DNA of 45,982 nucleotides. Source: UBA1359 sp029570385 (GTDB lineage: Bacteria; Patescibacteriota; Patescibacteriia; Patescibacteriales; Patescibacteriaceae). A program made the translations under genes and the position numbers. This document shows, in pieces, positions 32,597 through 41,221 of the stretch; positions within the stretch are counted from its first letter, which is position 1, and each line of letters opens with the position of its first letter. The notes under the pieces are model-generated. The model was not told the origin of the DNA and made no database searches. It saw only the letters and a list, made by a program, of their open reading frames with translations. The stretch lies in NCBI GenBank assembly GCA_035351315.1, contig DAOPVX010000006.1, positions 1-45,982 on the forward strand. The letters run 5' to 3'.

Positions 32597-33736
32597 TTAT
32601 AATTGTCCGGCCGCAATCGCTTGGCGGATAGCAGCCATTAAATCATAATAAAATTCTAAATTATGAAGACTGGCCAAGCGCCGGCCCAGCGCTTCATCAA
32701 TCTTATATAAATAATGCAAATAAGCTAAGCTGTAACGACGTAAAATCGGCAAACGTGAATGAGGATTAATGGGTTGATCCAGCTCAGCAAATTGACTATT
32801 TTTAATATTTTCCGTGCGATAAAAATCTCTCACTCGACCCTGATAGTCCACTAAAGATCGATCAGCTTGCCAAAAAAACAAACGACCATGGCGGCCCTCA
32901 CGGGTCGGAATAACACAATCAAACATATCCACTCCACGCCTGACCGCTTCAACGATATTGTCTGGATAACCAACTCCCATCAAATAGCGGGTTTTATCAT
33001 TGGGCATCGCTGGTGTTAACCAATCTAAAACCTGATACATTTCTGCAGTTGTTTCACCCACCGATAAACCACCAATATTGTAACCGTCAAAATCAAGAGC
33101 CGCTAACTCAGTCAAACTACGCAAACGCCAATCTTGGCTAAGGCCGCCCTGGATAACAGCAAATAGCAACGGCTTACTGGCCGGTAATTGCTGATGATAT
33201 TGTTTAGCGCGCTTGGCCCAAGCCGAGGTCCGCTCGACTGATTGGCGAATATCGTCATCAGTCGCTGGCAAAGCTAAACATTGATCTAGACAGACAGCGA
33301 TATCAACCCCACAGGCCACTTGTAAATCCAGAGATAGTTCCGGCGTTAAATACTGACGGCTACCATCCCAAGGCGAATTAAAATAAACCCCTGCTTCGGT
33401 CAACTTGACTAAATTTTGGCCACCCGGCCGCTGACCAGCCAACGAAAAGACTTGAAAACCCCCGCTATCGGTCAAGATGGGCCCGGCCCAATCCATAAAT
33501 TGATGCAAGCCGCCACGGCGCTGAATAGCTTCAATCCCTGGCCGCAATAATAAATGGTAAGTATTGGATAAAATAACCGGAGCGGCTAATTGACGCAATT
33601 CTTCAGTTGTTAAATATTTGGCTACCCCCTGAGTCGCCACCGTCATAAAAAATGGCGTTGACACTGCTCCGTGAGCCGTTGTTAAAACCCCAAGCCGCGC
33701 GGCTGATATGGCTGATTGCTTATCCAGCTGAAACAT
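32597..33736 (-). CDS. tgt: tRNA-guanine transglycosylase, zinc cysteines missing
   Basis: 379 residues. It exchanges guanine 34 of GUN-anticodon tRNAs for a queuine precursor. The barrel motifs are TPFFMTVATQGVAK, LSNTYHLLLRPG, ILTDSGGFQVFSL (D90), CLDQC (D151), VIQGG and GVDMFDCVIPTREGRHG with the nucleophile D273. The structural zinc site is altered: where CxCxxC is expected the sequence aligns as S327, L329 and L332, while H358 (LHNLEFYY) is kept. The catalytic residues remain, so activity is plausible, but the usual metal site is gone. It lies 3 bases after the propeller lipoprotein gene and 5 bases before the CofE-like gene. Confidence 0.93.
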   Translation of the reverse strand: MFQLDKQSAISAARLGVLTTAHGAVSTPFFMTVATQGVAKYLTTEELRQLAAPVILSNTYHLLLRPGIEAIQRRGGLHQFMDWAGPILTDSGGFQVFSLAGQRPGGQNLVKLTEAGVYFNSPWDGSRQYLTPELSLDLQVACGVDIAVCLDQCLALPATDDDIRQSVERTSAWAKRAKQYHQQLPASKPLLFAVIQGGLSQDWRLRSLTELAALDFDGYNIGGLSVGETTAEMYQVLDWLTPAMPNDKTRYLMGVGYPDNIVEAVRRGVDMFDCVIPTREGRHGRLFFWQADRSLVDYQGRVRDFYRTENIKNSQFAELDQPINPHSRLPILRRYSLAYLHYLYKIDEALGRRLASLHNLEFYYDLMAAIRQAIAAGQL

Positions 33737-33739
33737 GGA

Positions 33740-34825
33740 CTATTTGCGTTTGATAGCTTTAACCGCTAAATAAACAACCTCCGGCTGTCGTGGATTGATA
33801 ATAATAGACCAACCTGACCGAGAGGTCGGCAATTTTTTAGTTGACCAATTAACTCCACCATCAATCGAACGATAAAAGGTGGTATCAGTAACATAATAAA
33901 TCTCTTGACTATTATTAACATTAATAGCTAAAGCATTGATAATAGTTGACTGTTCTGGCGTTAACAAATTAATGCGCGTCCAAGCGTCACCATAATTAAT
34001 TGATTTGAATAAACCATAATCAGTGGCCAGATAAATAATCGACGGATCCTCCAAGGAAACAACTAAGTCGCGAAATTGATTGCCGATTTCAAATTCAGCC
34101 AAGGTTTGATTTAAATTTTCCCAGCTACCGCCGCCGTCCATCGTTCTAAATAAACCGCTGTTTTCCGTAGCGACGAACATAACTCGGCTGTCGCGCGGGC
34201 TCATAATAATCTTGCGAATCGGATTATCAAAACGCTTAACCGTCTGCCAGCTATTGCCATTATCACCGCTACGCAAAACATCGCCGCGTGAAGTACCTAA
34301 ATAAACAAAACCGGCATTATGATGGTCAGTCAGAAGACTGGTAATGGCAATACGCGGATCATTATCATGATAGGCTTGCGACCAACTACGGCTGCAATCA
34401 TCAGAACGCAACAACCGATTGGCCGAAGCGGCAAAAATAGTGCATTTGTCATGATAATCAATCGCCACCGAACTAACATTAATCCGTCCCAAACTATTAG
34501 CTATCTGCCAATTTTGACCACCATCATAACTAAATATCAAACCATTATCTTGGCTGGCAAAATAAAGAGCATCGTAATCATTCGGGTCAAGCGCCAACAT
34601 ATTAACGTTCAGAGTACTGATACTGTTGGGACGACCAGTATTGGTTGGGATAAGATCGGCTGATTGCCAATTGTCGCCGCGATTACCGCTACGAAAAACG
34701 CCGCCAACATCAGGAGAACCAAGCTGATTAGGACCACGACCAATACTGATTGAACAACCGCCGAGCAGGCTGACCAAAACAAATCCCAGAACTAAATAAC
34801 GAACTGATAATAAAGATTTAAACAT
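33740..34825 (-). CDS. Lipoprotein with seven Asp-box (BNR) repeats, predicted beta-propeller
   Basis: 361 residues from ATG 34825; a longer opening to 34879 would overlap the upstream gene by 47 bases. The signal peptide ends in the lipobox LLGGC, so the mature protein should be a lipid-anchored surface protein. Seven Asp-box-like motifs (SxDxGxxW) are spaced through it: SGNRGDNW, SYDGGQNW, SDDCSRSW, SGDNGNSW, TMDGGGSW, SINYGDAW and SIDGGVNW. Seven copies suit a seven-bladed propeller of the sialidase/sortilin/Ycf48 class. No catalytic sialidase triad is evident. It may bind glycans or proteins; function unknown. Confidence 0.82.
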   Translation of the reverse strand: MFKSLLSVRYLVLGFVLVSLLGGCSISIGRGPNQLGSPDVGGVFRSGNRGDNWQSADLIPTNTGRPNSISTLNVNMLALDPNDYDALYFASQDNGLIFSYDGGQNWQIANSLGRINVSSVAIDYHDKCTIFAASANRLLRSDDCSRSWSQAYHDNDPRIAITSLLTDHHNAGFVYLGTSRGDVLRSGDNGNSWQTVKRFDNPIRKIIMSPRDSRVMFVATENSGLFRTMDGGGSWENLNQTLAEFEIGNQFRDLVVSLEDPSIIYLATDYGLFKSINYGDAWTRINLLTPEQSTIINALAINVNNSQEIYYVTDTTFYRSIDGGVNWSTKKLPTSRSGWSIIINPRQPEVVYLAVKAIKRK

Positions 34826-34832
34826 AAAGCGA

Positions 34833-35855
34833 TTAGTTGCCGGCCGCCAGATTATGGAAAACCAAGTTTGGTTGAACATTGGCTAATAAATACTGGCGAG
34901 CAGCGCCTAGATTAGTAAATATAGTTAATAAATTGAGCCAAGTTATTTGTTCGGCCGTCGCGACTAGTCGCTCGCGCAGGAACCAGTGTTGAATTAACGG
35001 CAACTGCCCTTGCTTAATCAATAATAAATCACGCGCCAGACCCAGCCAAAGCTGCCAAAGCTGCCACTCGGCCATACCGGCCGTAGAGTTGGCTTTTGGA
35101 TAAATTTGCTGCAAACTAAGTAAACGCTCGGACAATGATTGGCTTGCAATTAATTTTAATAGAACTTCGGCCATCTGACAATAAGCCGTAAATAAATCAG
35201 GTTGTTCAAAAAAACGAATAGCTAAATTAGGGCGGCCTAGACAAACTTGGGCTAAATTTTTAGCTAACTCTCGATTGACCCCCCATTCATTGACTAAATA
35301 ATCATAAATTAAATCAGCCGACACTGGATAAAAACGAAAAATCTGACTGCGTGACGCAATAGTGCCCGGCACAGAAGATAAACTATCAGTCATTAAGATA
35401 AAAATAACACTGGGATTGGGTTCTTCCAGGCTTTTTAAGAGCGCGTTAGCGGCTGAATCGCTTAAAGCCTCAGCGCGACGAATAATCGCCACCTGATAAT
35501 TATCGGCAAAAGACGAAAGACTAATCTTTTCTAATAACTGGCGAATCTGTTCAATGCTGATCATTTTTTTGTCCGGCAATAAATCAATTTCATAAAAATC
35601 CGGATAAATACCGGCAGCCGTTTGACGACAAGCCGAACACTGTTCACAAGGCCAGTCAACACCAGGTTGATCACGGCGCTGACACACCAAAGTGCGGGCA
35701 AAATTTTTAGCAACAGTCGCTTTACCAATATCGTTTGGACCAATCAAAAGATAGCTCTGCGCCAATTGGCGAGAAGCCAAATGAGCCGCCCAACAACGAA
35801 CAACTCGTTCATTGCCGACATGCGACCAATGCAGCTGATGGCCCTGAATTTCCAT
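34833..35855 (-). CDS. holB: DNA polymerase III delta'-like clamp-loader subunit
   Basis: 340 residues. The AAA+ domain starts with SYLLIGPNDIGKATVAKNFAR, a degenerate P-loop (G39-T47). The zinc module is C58 with C70, C73, C76 (CEQCSACRQ). Next come IIRRAEALSDSAANALLKSLEEP, the delta'/DnaX clamp-loader signature, and SRSQIFRF, in which the usual arginine-finger SRC motif reads SRS. The C-terminal helical collar domain is divergent. It helps load the sliding clamp onto primed DNA. It is preceded by a 142-base gap with a weak candidate promoter and followed at 7 bases by the propeller lipoprotein gene. Confidence 0.87.
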   Translation of the reverse strand: MEIQGHQLHWSHVGNERVVRCWAAHLASRQLAQSYLLIGPNDIGKATVAKNFARTLVCQRRDQPGVDWPCEQCSACRQTAAGIYPDFYEIDLLPDKKMISIEQIRQLLEKISLSSFADNYQVAIIRRAEALSDSAANALLKSLEEPNPSVIFILMTDSLSSVPGTIASRSQIFRFYPVSADLIYDYLVNEWGVNRELAKNLAQVCLGRPNLAIRFFEQPDLFTAYCQMAEVLLKLIASQSLSERLLSLQQIYPKANSTAGMAEWQLWQLWLGLARDLLLIKQGQLPLIQHWFLRERLVATAEQITWLNLLTIFTNLGAARQYLLANVQPNLVFHNLAAGN

Positions 35856-35864
35856 ACTATTATT

Positions 35865-35893
35865 AGATTATCACGGCGAGAGCAGATTGGCAA
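35865..35893 (-). promoter_or_regulatory. Candidate promoter for the holB-tgt-mnmA operon
   Basis: Minus-strand TTGCCA (35888-35893), 17 bases, TAATCT (35865-35870); an overlapping GATAAT at 35867-35872 would give 15 bases. The -35 matches consensus at five of six positions and the -10 is weak. It lies 10 bases above ATG 35855, implying a very short or no leader. Confidence 0.35.
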
Positions 35894-35997
35894 CAAAAAT
35901 TAATTTTTTGATGAATATCGACAACTTAGAAAAACTCTTACTTAAAAGAAAAGACCGCTATTAAATATCTGCCCATAATAAACTATAAACAAATAAA

Positions 35998-38900
35998 CTA
36001 TTTATCCAGCTCCGGTTTAGCCAGTTCATAGATAGTTTCTATCTGGTTGGCATTAAGAGCGCCCTGCCAAATAGTTAATTCATCAATATCTAGCGGCCAA
36101 TTATCTTGGGCAGCCAATAATTTAGTTAATGGACTAATAAGCCAAGTCTGCTCGCTGTGCCAACGCCGCCGGCCATCTAAATAGAATGATAAACGATAAG
36201 CATAAGAATCATAAACTAAAACCGCTTGATGCCAATCGCCATCATTAATCGGTAAATTAAGCGGATACCAGCTGGCTCCATTGAAATGGATCTTCGGTCC
36301 ATAAGTGCCAATACCTAAACCAAACAACGGCTGGCCGGACTGGCTAGCTAAAATAATATTAGCCCGACTTTCATTGGGATAAGCACTACTACGCCACCAA
36401 AAAGACAAAGAAACATCACGATTCTCAAGCGGCTGTGGCAAGTCGCCTTGTAAATCACCAGGATGCTCCAAACGAACTCCTAAATTAAAAGGACTATAAA
36501 TCCAACGGGCCACTGGCGCTAATTGGACTTGAGCTAAACTATCATAGGCAATATTGGAAACCCCTTCATCAAAGCTCCAATAATAAGCTGCAACCGGCTC
36601 TGATTGGATTGGCCTTACTGGATATGGATTAAGCGGCTGATTAGACTGATAAAGCTGCCGGATTTCAGCTAGGCTTAAGGCTCGTTGCCAGATAGCAATT
36701 TCATCACGATCAATCGGATAATTCTCATCAGCTAAGTCCAATTTAACAATCGGCTGTGGCGGATTGTATTCAGCCGCGTCTTGAAACTTCAAACGGCCGT
36801 CAACATAAAATTTTAATTGATTTTGATTTTGAGTAGCCGCCAATAAATGCCAATTATCATCAGTGGGGATAATATTTTCCAAGCGATAATTAGCGCCATA
36901 GTGCCAAAATTGCAGCACCCCCGAAGCTGAGGGAGTCAGTCCCAAAATAATTTGACCATCAGCCGCTTGCAAATATTCATGACCACGGCCTTCATTAGGA
37001 TAAGAGGCATTGCGCCACCAATAAGCTAAAGTCACTTGACTGGGATCAAGCGGCACTGTTAAATCAAGATTAACCGCCGGCTGCTCCCAAGTTTGATAGC
37101 CGGCACAATCAAACGGACCAACTCGCCAACCAAAAGGCTGATTATTAATATCAGCCGAACCAACATAGTCATAAAGAGTCGTCCCCAAACACTCAGAAAA
37201 ATGCCACAGATGGGCCAATCCAGTACTAATAGCGCTCGAGTCAATAACTTGCTGGCTACTAGATCGCGGCTGAACTACTGACTGATCAACAAAATCGGCT
37301 TGATTATTATCACTATCCCAGCCATTGCCAAGACCGGCCTCGGCCCCGCCCGGAGCTAAGCTAGCGGCGGTTGATTCAGCCCGTGCCTTGCGCTGTAAAC
37401 TGTGCTCCTGAGCTAAATCACCGCTAGCCGGTTGACCTTCAGGATCATTGGCTTGATTATAACCGAGTTTATCTAATAAATATTCGTGACTATCAATCAA
37501 ACGCAAATGTCCGCCATCGTCAGACAGCCCCCAGCCGCCACCATGGCGATAATCAGGCATTATTTCCCCGGAATAGTCAGCGCTAGCCAATAGAAAATAA
37601 CCGTGAGCGGCAATAGAACTACCGGTTGGCAAACCATCGCCAGTCCGATTAATCCAAGTGGCGCCACTGGCTGATTTGCTTTGCAAACGCCAAGCGCTCA
37701 AATCAACCGCTTGATCATTAGGGTTATATAATTCAACAAATTCATCGCCGGCACCAGCCGGTCCGCGCGTGGCCAGTTGGCTAATAACAACTTTAGGCGG
37801 CGGACCGCTGGGAACGGCCACTAATTTAGTTTGGGCATCGGCCGCCGAGCTGGCCGGCCAATTTTCCCAATTGCCTACCCGATCACGAGCCCGACAACGA
37901 AAAGCAATTTTTTGATTAATTTCTGCTGGTTGGTCAAAAACAGCGCTGGTATAATCAACGGCACTAAGCCATGGCTGCCAAGAATGGTTATCTAAACGAT
38001 ATTGGACATCATAAACTAACTGGCCGCTAGCCAAATCACCACTATCCGTTCCTTGCCACTCCACTATAAAACCAAGCTCAGTAATAGTTTCTGGTAAAAC
38101 CGAAACCGCTGAACTGGGTTTTATATTGTCTAAAATAATAGCGATGGTGCTGCTAGCCCCAGCCTGGCCGGCTTCATTTTCCGGCCAAATTACTAAATTA
38201 TTCAATCCGGGCACTAATTTGATTGAGGCCTGCCAGGTGTGATTAGCTGAGAGCTTAGCCACTTGGCTGCCAATTAAAACTCGACTGGCTTGACCAGCTT
38301 GACCACTAATGGTAATAGGCGTTGAGCTGACCCACCACGGATTGGCCGGCGGATAATCAATAGATAATCCATCCGGAGCTCCGCCAAGCATTCTCCATTT
38401 ATGGGTTAATTTAGCTGAATAATTGCCGGCCAGATCGACTGCCTGAACAACGATTTGATGCTGGCCGACAGTCAATTGCTCATAACTAAAACTGGTTTGG
38501 CAAGATTGAATCGGCTGATTATCTAATTGACAAGAAAGCGCGACTTCTTCACTAGTCTCCACTGAAAATTCAACTTCCCAGCCAGCCACAGTGCTGGACG
38601 GCTTAGTCAACCAGCTAATGCTGGGCTTTTTCTTGTCAATCAGCCAAGTGTAAGTCGCCGGAGTCGGATCAATATTACCAGCCAAATCAATGGCCCGAAC
38701 TGACAATAAATATTCCCCGCTAACCAAATTCTTTAATTGATAATCGGCCGGACAAGTTTTCCAATTCTGGTCATTGAGCTGGCATTCAAATTTACCAGGC
38801 TCAGTGGACGATAATAAAAAATTAGCCGTGCCGGTATTAGTGATGGCTGGCAAAGTAGTTTGAATAGTGGTGTCTGGTGGTGTTGAATCGGTGCTGGTTG

Positions 38901-40578
38901 GTTTAATAGCCGTTGATGAAGTATTTTTAGAATTAGTTAACGAATTAGTGGTTAAAGTCATCTGATTACTCGTAGAACTGGCAGTAGTTTTAACTGTTGA
39001 GGTAGTTTTAGCGGTTGAACGAGTAACCGTACTGGTTGTGGTGGTAGTTTTGTTGGTTGAACTAGCTGTTTTGGTCTTAGAATTAGTTGTCGTAGCGGTA
39101 GAAGTATTAGCGGTCACTAAGCATTGACGACCATAAATACCTAATTGAGCTTGTTTGGCTGCTTGGCCGGCCGCCGTAATTAATTGACGGCGAGCTTGGT
39201 CCGTGGCTGGTGGACAATTATCTTGATTGGGGCCGCAGAAAAAAACCTTAACCAAACCTTCGGCGGCCAATTGTTGATTGAGAAAAAGATCGCCAACATA
39301 AACATAGCGCAATAAACGGCCATAAGCATCCTTGTCCCCACCGCTATCGGCCACTAATCTCAAAACTCCGCCAGCTAATAAAGCCTGATTGCGTTGTTTG
39401 GCCTCATTAGCCAAGCACTGACTGGCTTGTCCGGAAGTTTGAGCTAATTCCGGCGCATCAATGCCAATATAACGAACCTTCTGACCATCAGCTAATTCAA
39501 TAGTATCGCCATCAATAACCCGTTTAACCAGCGGACTGGCGGTAGTCGCCATGACCGGTTGACTACTAGCTGAATTATCAATATTATTGACCGGCTTTGT
39601 TGAAGAATTAGCCGCTGGCGACGACAATATTGTCACCGACTGATGAATCGGATTGGTTTTAATAGTGGCTAACCAACGCGACCACCAATTGGGCTCAGCC
39701 ACAATTTCTGCCTGACTATTGGCGATTGATAGAAAAACCCTTAATAATTCAGTACCATAGCCAATGGCTAAAGGTGCTAGCTGCGACCAATAATCAGCTT
39801 GAACCTGATCATCCAAAATTAACCGACGGCGCGCTGATTGATAATAAGCCAACTTATAGCCGCGATAGATGATATAGCCATCATTATCGGGCCAAGCGGC
39901 CACGGTTGGTTGGCTGGGCCAATCGCCGGATTCCATCGGACTATTAATGGTATCTTGACTAAAATAATGCTGATTAACAGCGCTGGCTAATTGTCGAAAA
40001 CAATCATGATAACTAAGACAATTAGGATGAACCACGGCTGGCGGTTGAGTTAATTGCTGGCGGTGTTGCCAAACCCAATTTTCCAAAGAATCGCCTAATT
40101 CGTGTGGATCATTACGCACATGAGCTGGAACGCTACTATCTTGCAAAAGATGCAAAACATGCCCTAAGTTAATAAATGCCTGCTGATAATCTCCCGACCG
40201 ATAAGCTAAAATTGCCTGATTCCAACTAAAAATTGAACCATAAATAAAACTAGCTTGCGCGCGACCGTCCAAGCCCCAACTAGGTGCTGTGTGCAATGAC
40301 ATCAATTGACAAGCGCCGGCGCTAAGCGGCCGATTAGTTTGCGGCCACCAAAAATGGTTCATTGTTCGCAATAACGGCTGATCTTCAGCGGCCGCCCCCA
40401 GCATTAACCAATGCTTCTGCTGATCACTAATCGGCAACGAATATTTTTGATTATATAGCTGAACTGACCAATCAGTCAGCCGTGGATGAGTAACGCTATG
40501 GTCATAGGCTTGCAGCGGTAGCGGAATAATTAACAGCAACAAGGCGAACAGCCGATAGCTCTTAAACTTGACTGACAT
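35998..40578 (-). CDS. Giant secreted multidomain protein: zinc PLC/S1-P1-like, SNase, Ig-like, lamin-tail and two LamG domains
   Basis: 1526 residues from ATG 40578 (a TTG at 40596 gives 1532). Signal peptide 1 to about 24 (RLFALLLLIIPLPLQA). Residues ~25-285: zinc-dependent phospholipase C/S1-P1 nuclease-like helical domain; metal-type residues H143, D147, H153 lie in HxxxDx5H, though not every family ligand is obvious. Residues ~349-482: staphylococcal nuclease with R369, E377, R421 and the D358/D374 calcium residues intact. A Thr/Ser linker (~488-570) follows, then two related cysteine-containing Ig-like modules (~570-730), further beta modules, a lamin-tail domain (~929-1030) and two LamG/concanavalin-like domains (~1120-1310, ~1330-1520). 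Likely exported; it may degrade nucleic acid or lipid while bound to a surface. No anchor is seen. Confidence 0.88.
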   Translation of the reverse strand: MSVKFKSYRLFALLLLIIPLPLQAYDHSVTHPRLTDWSVQLYNQKYSLPISDQQKHWLMLGAAAEDQPLLRTMNHFWWPQTNRPLSAGACQLMSLHTAPSWGLDGRAQASFIYGSIFSWNQAILAYRSGDYQQAFINLGHVLHLLQDSSVPAHVRNDPHELGDSLENWVWQHRQQLTQPPAVVHPNCLSYHDCFRQLASAVNQHYFSQDTINSPMESGDWPSQPTVAAWPDNDGYIIYRGYKLAYYQSARRRLILDDQVQADYWSQLAPLAIGYGTELLRVFLSIANSQAEIVAEPNWWSRWLATIKTNPIHQSVTILSSPAANSSTKPVNNIDNSASSQPVMATTASPLVKRVIDGDTIELADGQKVRYIGIDAPELAQTSGQASQCLANEAKQRNQALLAGGVLRLVADSGGDKDAYGRLLRYVYVGDLFLNQQLAAEGLVKVFFCGPNQDNCPPATDQARRQLITAAGQAAKQAQLGIYGRQCLVTANTSTATTTNSKTKTASSTNKTTTTTSTVTRSTAKTTSTVKTTASSTSNQMTLTTNSLTNSKNTSSTAIKPTSTDSTPPDTTIQTTLPAITNTGTANFLLSSTEPGKFECQLNDQNWKTCPADYQLKNLVSGEYLLSVRAIDLAGNIDPTPATYTWLIDKKKPSISWLTKPSSTVAGWEVEFSVETSEEVALSCQLDNQPIQSCQTSFSYEQLTVGQHQIVVQAVDLAGNYSAKLTHKWRMLGGAPDGLSIDYPPANPWWVSSTPITISGQAGQASRVLIGSQVAKLSANHTWQASIKLVPGLNNLVIWPENEAGQAGASSTIAIILDNIKPSSAVSVLPETITELGFIVEWQGTDSGDLASGQLVYDVQYRLDNHSWQPWLSAVDYTSAVFDQPAEINQKIAFRCRARDRVGNWENWPASSAADAQTKLVAVPSGPPPKVVISQLATRGPAGAGDEFVELYNPNDQAVDLSAWRLQSKSASGATWINRTGDGLPTGSSIAAHGYFLLASADYSGEIMPDYRHGGGWGLSDDGGHLRLIDSHEYLLDKLGYNQANDPEGQPASGDLAQEHSLQRKARAESTAASLAPGGAEAGLGNGWDSDNNQADFVDQSVVQPRSSSQQVIDSSAISTGLAHLWHFSECLGTTLYDYVGSADINNQPFGWRVGPFDCAGYQTWEQPAVNLDLTVPLDPSQVTLAYWWRNASYPNEGRGHEYLQAADGQIILGLTPSASGVLQFWHYGANYRLENIIPTDDNWHLLAATQNQNQLKFYVDGRLKFQDAAEYNPPQPIVKLDLADENYPIDRDEIAIWQRALSLAEIRQLYQSNQPLNPYPVRPIQSEPVAAYYWSFDEGVSNIAYDSLAQVQLAPVARWIYSPFNLGVRLEHPGDLQGDLPQPLENRDVSLSFWWRSSAYPNESRANIILASQSGQPLFGLGIGTYGPKIHFNGASWYPLNLPINDGDWHQAVLVYDSYAYRLSFYLDGRRRWHSEQTWLISPLTKLLAAQDNWPLDIDELTIWQGALNANQIETIYELAKPELDK

Positions 40579-40579
40579 A

Positions 40580-41062
40580 TTAGTAAATATCACCAATTTG
40601 CCAGCGACCGGCTAAATTTTGATACAGCTCTAACCGTCCATCACGACCATGATCAGTGGTGTAGCTCAATATTGCCCGTTGTCGACAAGCCACGGCCTCA
40701 GGCAGACAATCTCCCTGAAAAACTAAACTAACTAGTTGCGGCAGTGATTGATCTAACTGCCACCGTTGTTGGTCTTGCCAGACTCGCTGATAATAATCAC
40801 GACGCAAACCGATAATATAAGCTAAGGCGGTTTCGCGCTGATTGTTCTGCAGAGCTTGCCAAAATTGCTGGTAAGCCGCCTGCGGACTATCACCGCCCAG
40901 ACTATTTTTGGCATCATTAATAAATGGCTGAAGCCATCTTTGTTGATAAAGATGACGCTGAATAGCTGGCCAAACTAAGGCGGCAAAAATCAATAGAAAA
41001 ATCACCGCAGCGGCGGCCACTAACCACCAGATATAGGGTCTGGTGAATATTTTTTTCCACAT
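40580..41062 (-). CDS. Hypothetical single-pass membrane protein paired with the giant secreted protein
   Basis: 160 residues. A strong transmembrane helix at about 13-36 (WWLVAAAAVIFLLIFAALVWP) follows a short basic N terminus, leaving a C-terminal extracytoplasmic domain of about 120 residues. That domain is helical at first (PQAAYQQFWQALQNNQ), then beta-like, and ends RWQIGDIY. Its size and pattern recall small NTF2-like folds, but I cannot identify it. It contains two cysteines close together (GDCLPEAVACRQ) that could form a disulfide. Its TAA stop is one base from the ATG of the giant gene, so the two are almost certainly cotranscribed. The structured leader at 41073-41158 lies just above it. 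Confidence 0.75.
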   Translation of the reverse strand: MWKKIFTRPYIWWLVAAAAVIFLLIFAALVWPAIQRHLYQQRWLQPFINDAKNSLGGDSPQAAYQQFWQALQNNQRETALAYIIGLRRDYYQRVWQDQQRWQLDQSLPQLVSLVFQGDCLPEAVACRQRAILSYTTDHGRDGRLELYQNLAGRWQIGDIY

Positions 41063-41072
41063 AACTCACTAT

Positions 41073-41158
41073 GGGGAGTCTTATTAAGCCACCCGGCCAG
41101 ATCAGCAATTGATCAATGCTCCCCCCTTAAACATTGATCTTAAGCCAATCTAGCCGGG
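41073..41158 (-). ncRNA. Predicted structured leader RNA with pseudoknot
   Basis: On the minus strand a 15-bp helix (41144-41158 with 41092-41106, including three G-U pairs) stacks through a symmetric 4x4 internal loop on an 8-bp perfect helix (41132-41139 with 41111-41118). The 13-base terminal loop contains GGGGAG (41119-41124), which is exactly complementary to CTCCCC at 41073-41078, after the helices, giving a pseudoknot. That C-rich tract is 10 bases before the ATG at 41062, where a ribosome-binding site would sit. It is not a terminator (no T run) and not a tRNA. I match it to no known RNA family. The complementarity is observed; a regulatory role is inferred, as is the strand. Confidence 0.55.
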
Positions 41159-41164
41159 CCGCCT

Positions 41165-41194
41165 AACAAAAACAACCCGCGGACGCAGATTGTT
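41165..41194 (-). terminator. Intrinsic terminator after the zinc-ribbon/coiled-coil gene
   Basis: Minus-strand stem AACAATCTGC with GCGGGTTGTT (two G-U pairs), loop GTCC, then TTTGTT. It is 27 bases past the stop at 41222 and separates that gene from the structured element downstream. Confidence 0.75.
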
Positions 41195-41221
41195 TGCCCC
41201 CTCCTTGGATATTATTTAATT

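Noticed and set aside
34319..34663. Ile/Thr-rich plus-strand frame opposite the propeller lipoprotein
   Set aside because: A shadow of the Asp-box repeats on the minus strand; the composition is unlike any neighbour.
35977..36001. Two copies of AATAAACTAT, 15 bases apart, at the end of the giant gene
   Set aside because: Short and AT-rich; likely chance in this composition, with no structure or T run.
38940..39120. Apparent tandem repeat of Thr/Ser codons
   Set aside because: It encodes the Thr/Ser-rich linker of the giant protein. The repeat is irregular, not a true tandem DNA array.
41073..41158. tRNA, transposon end or terminator as explanations of the palindromic element
   Set aside because: No T-loop or acceptor pattern, no target-site duplication or transposase, and no T run after the stem.
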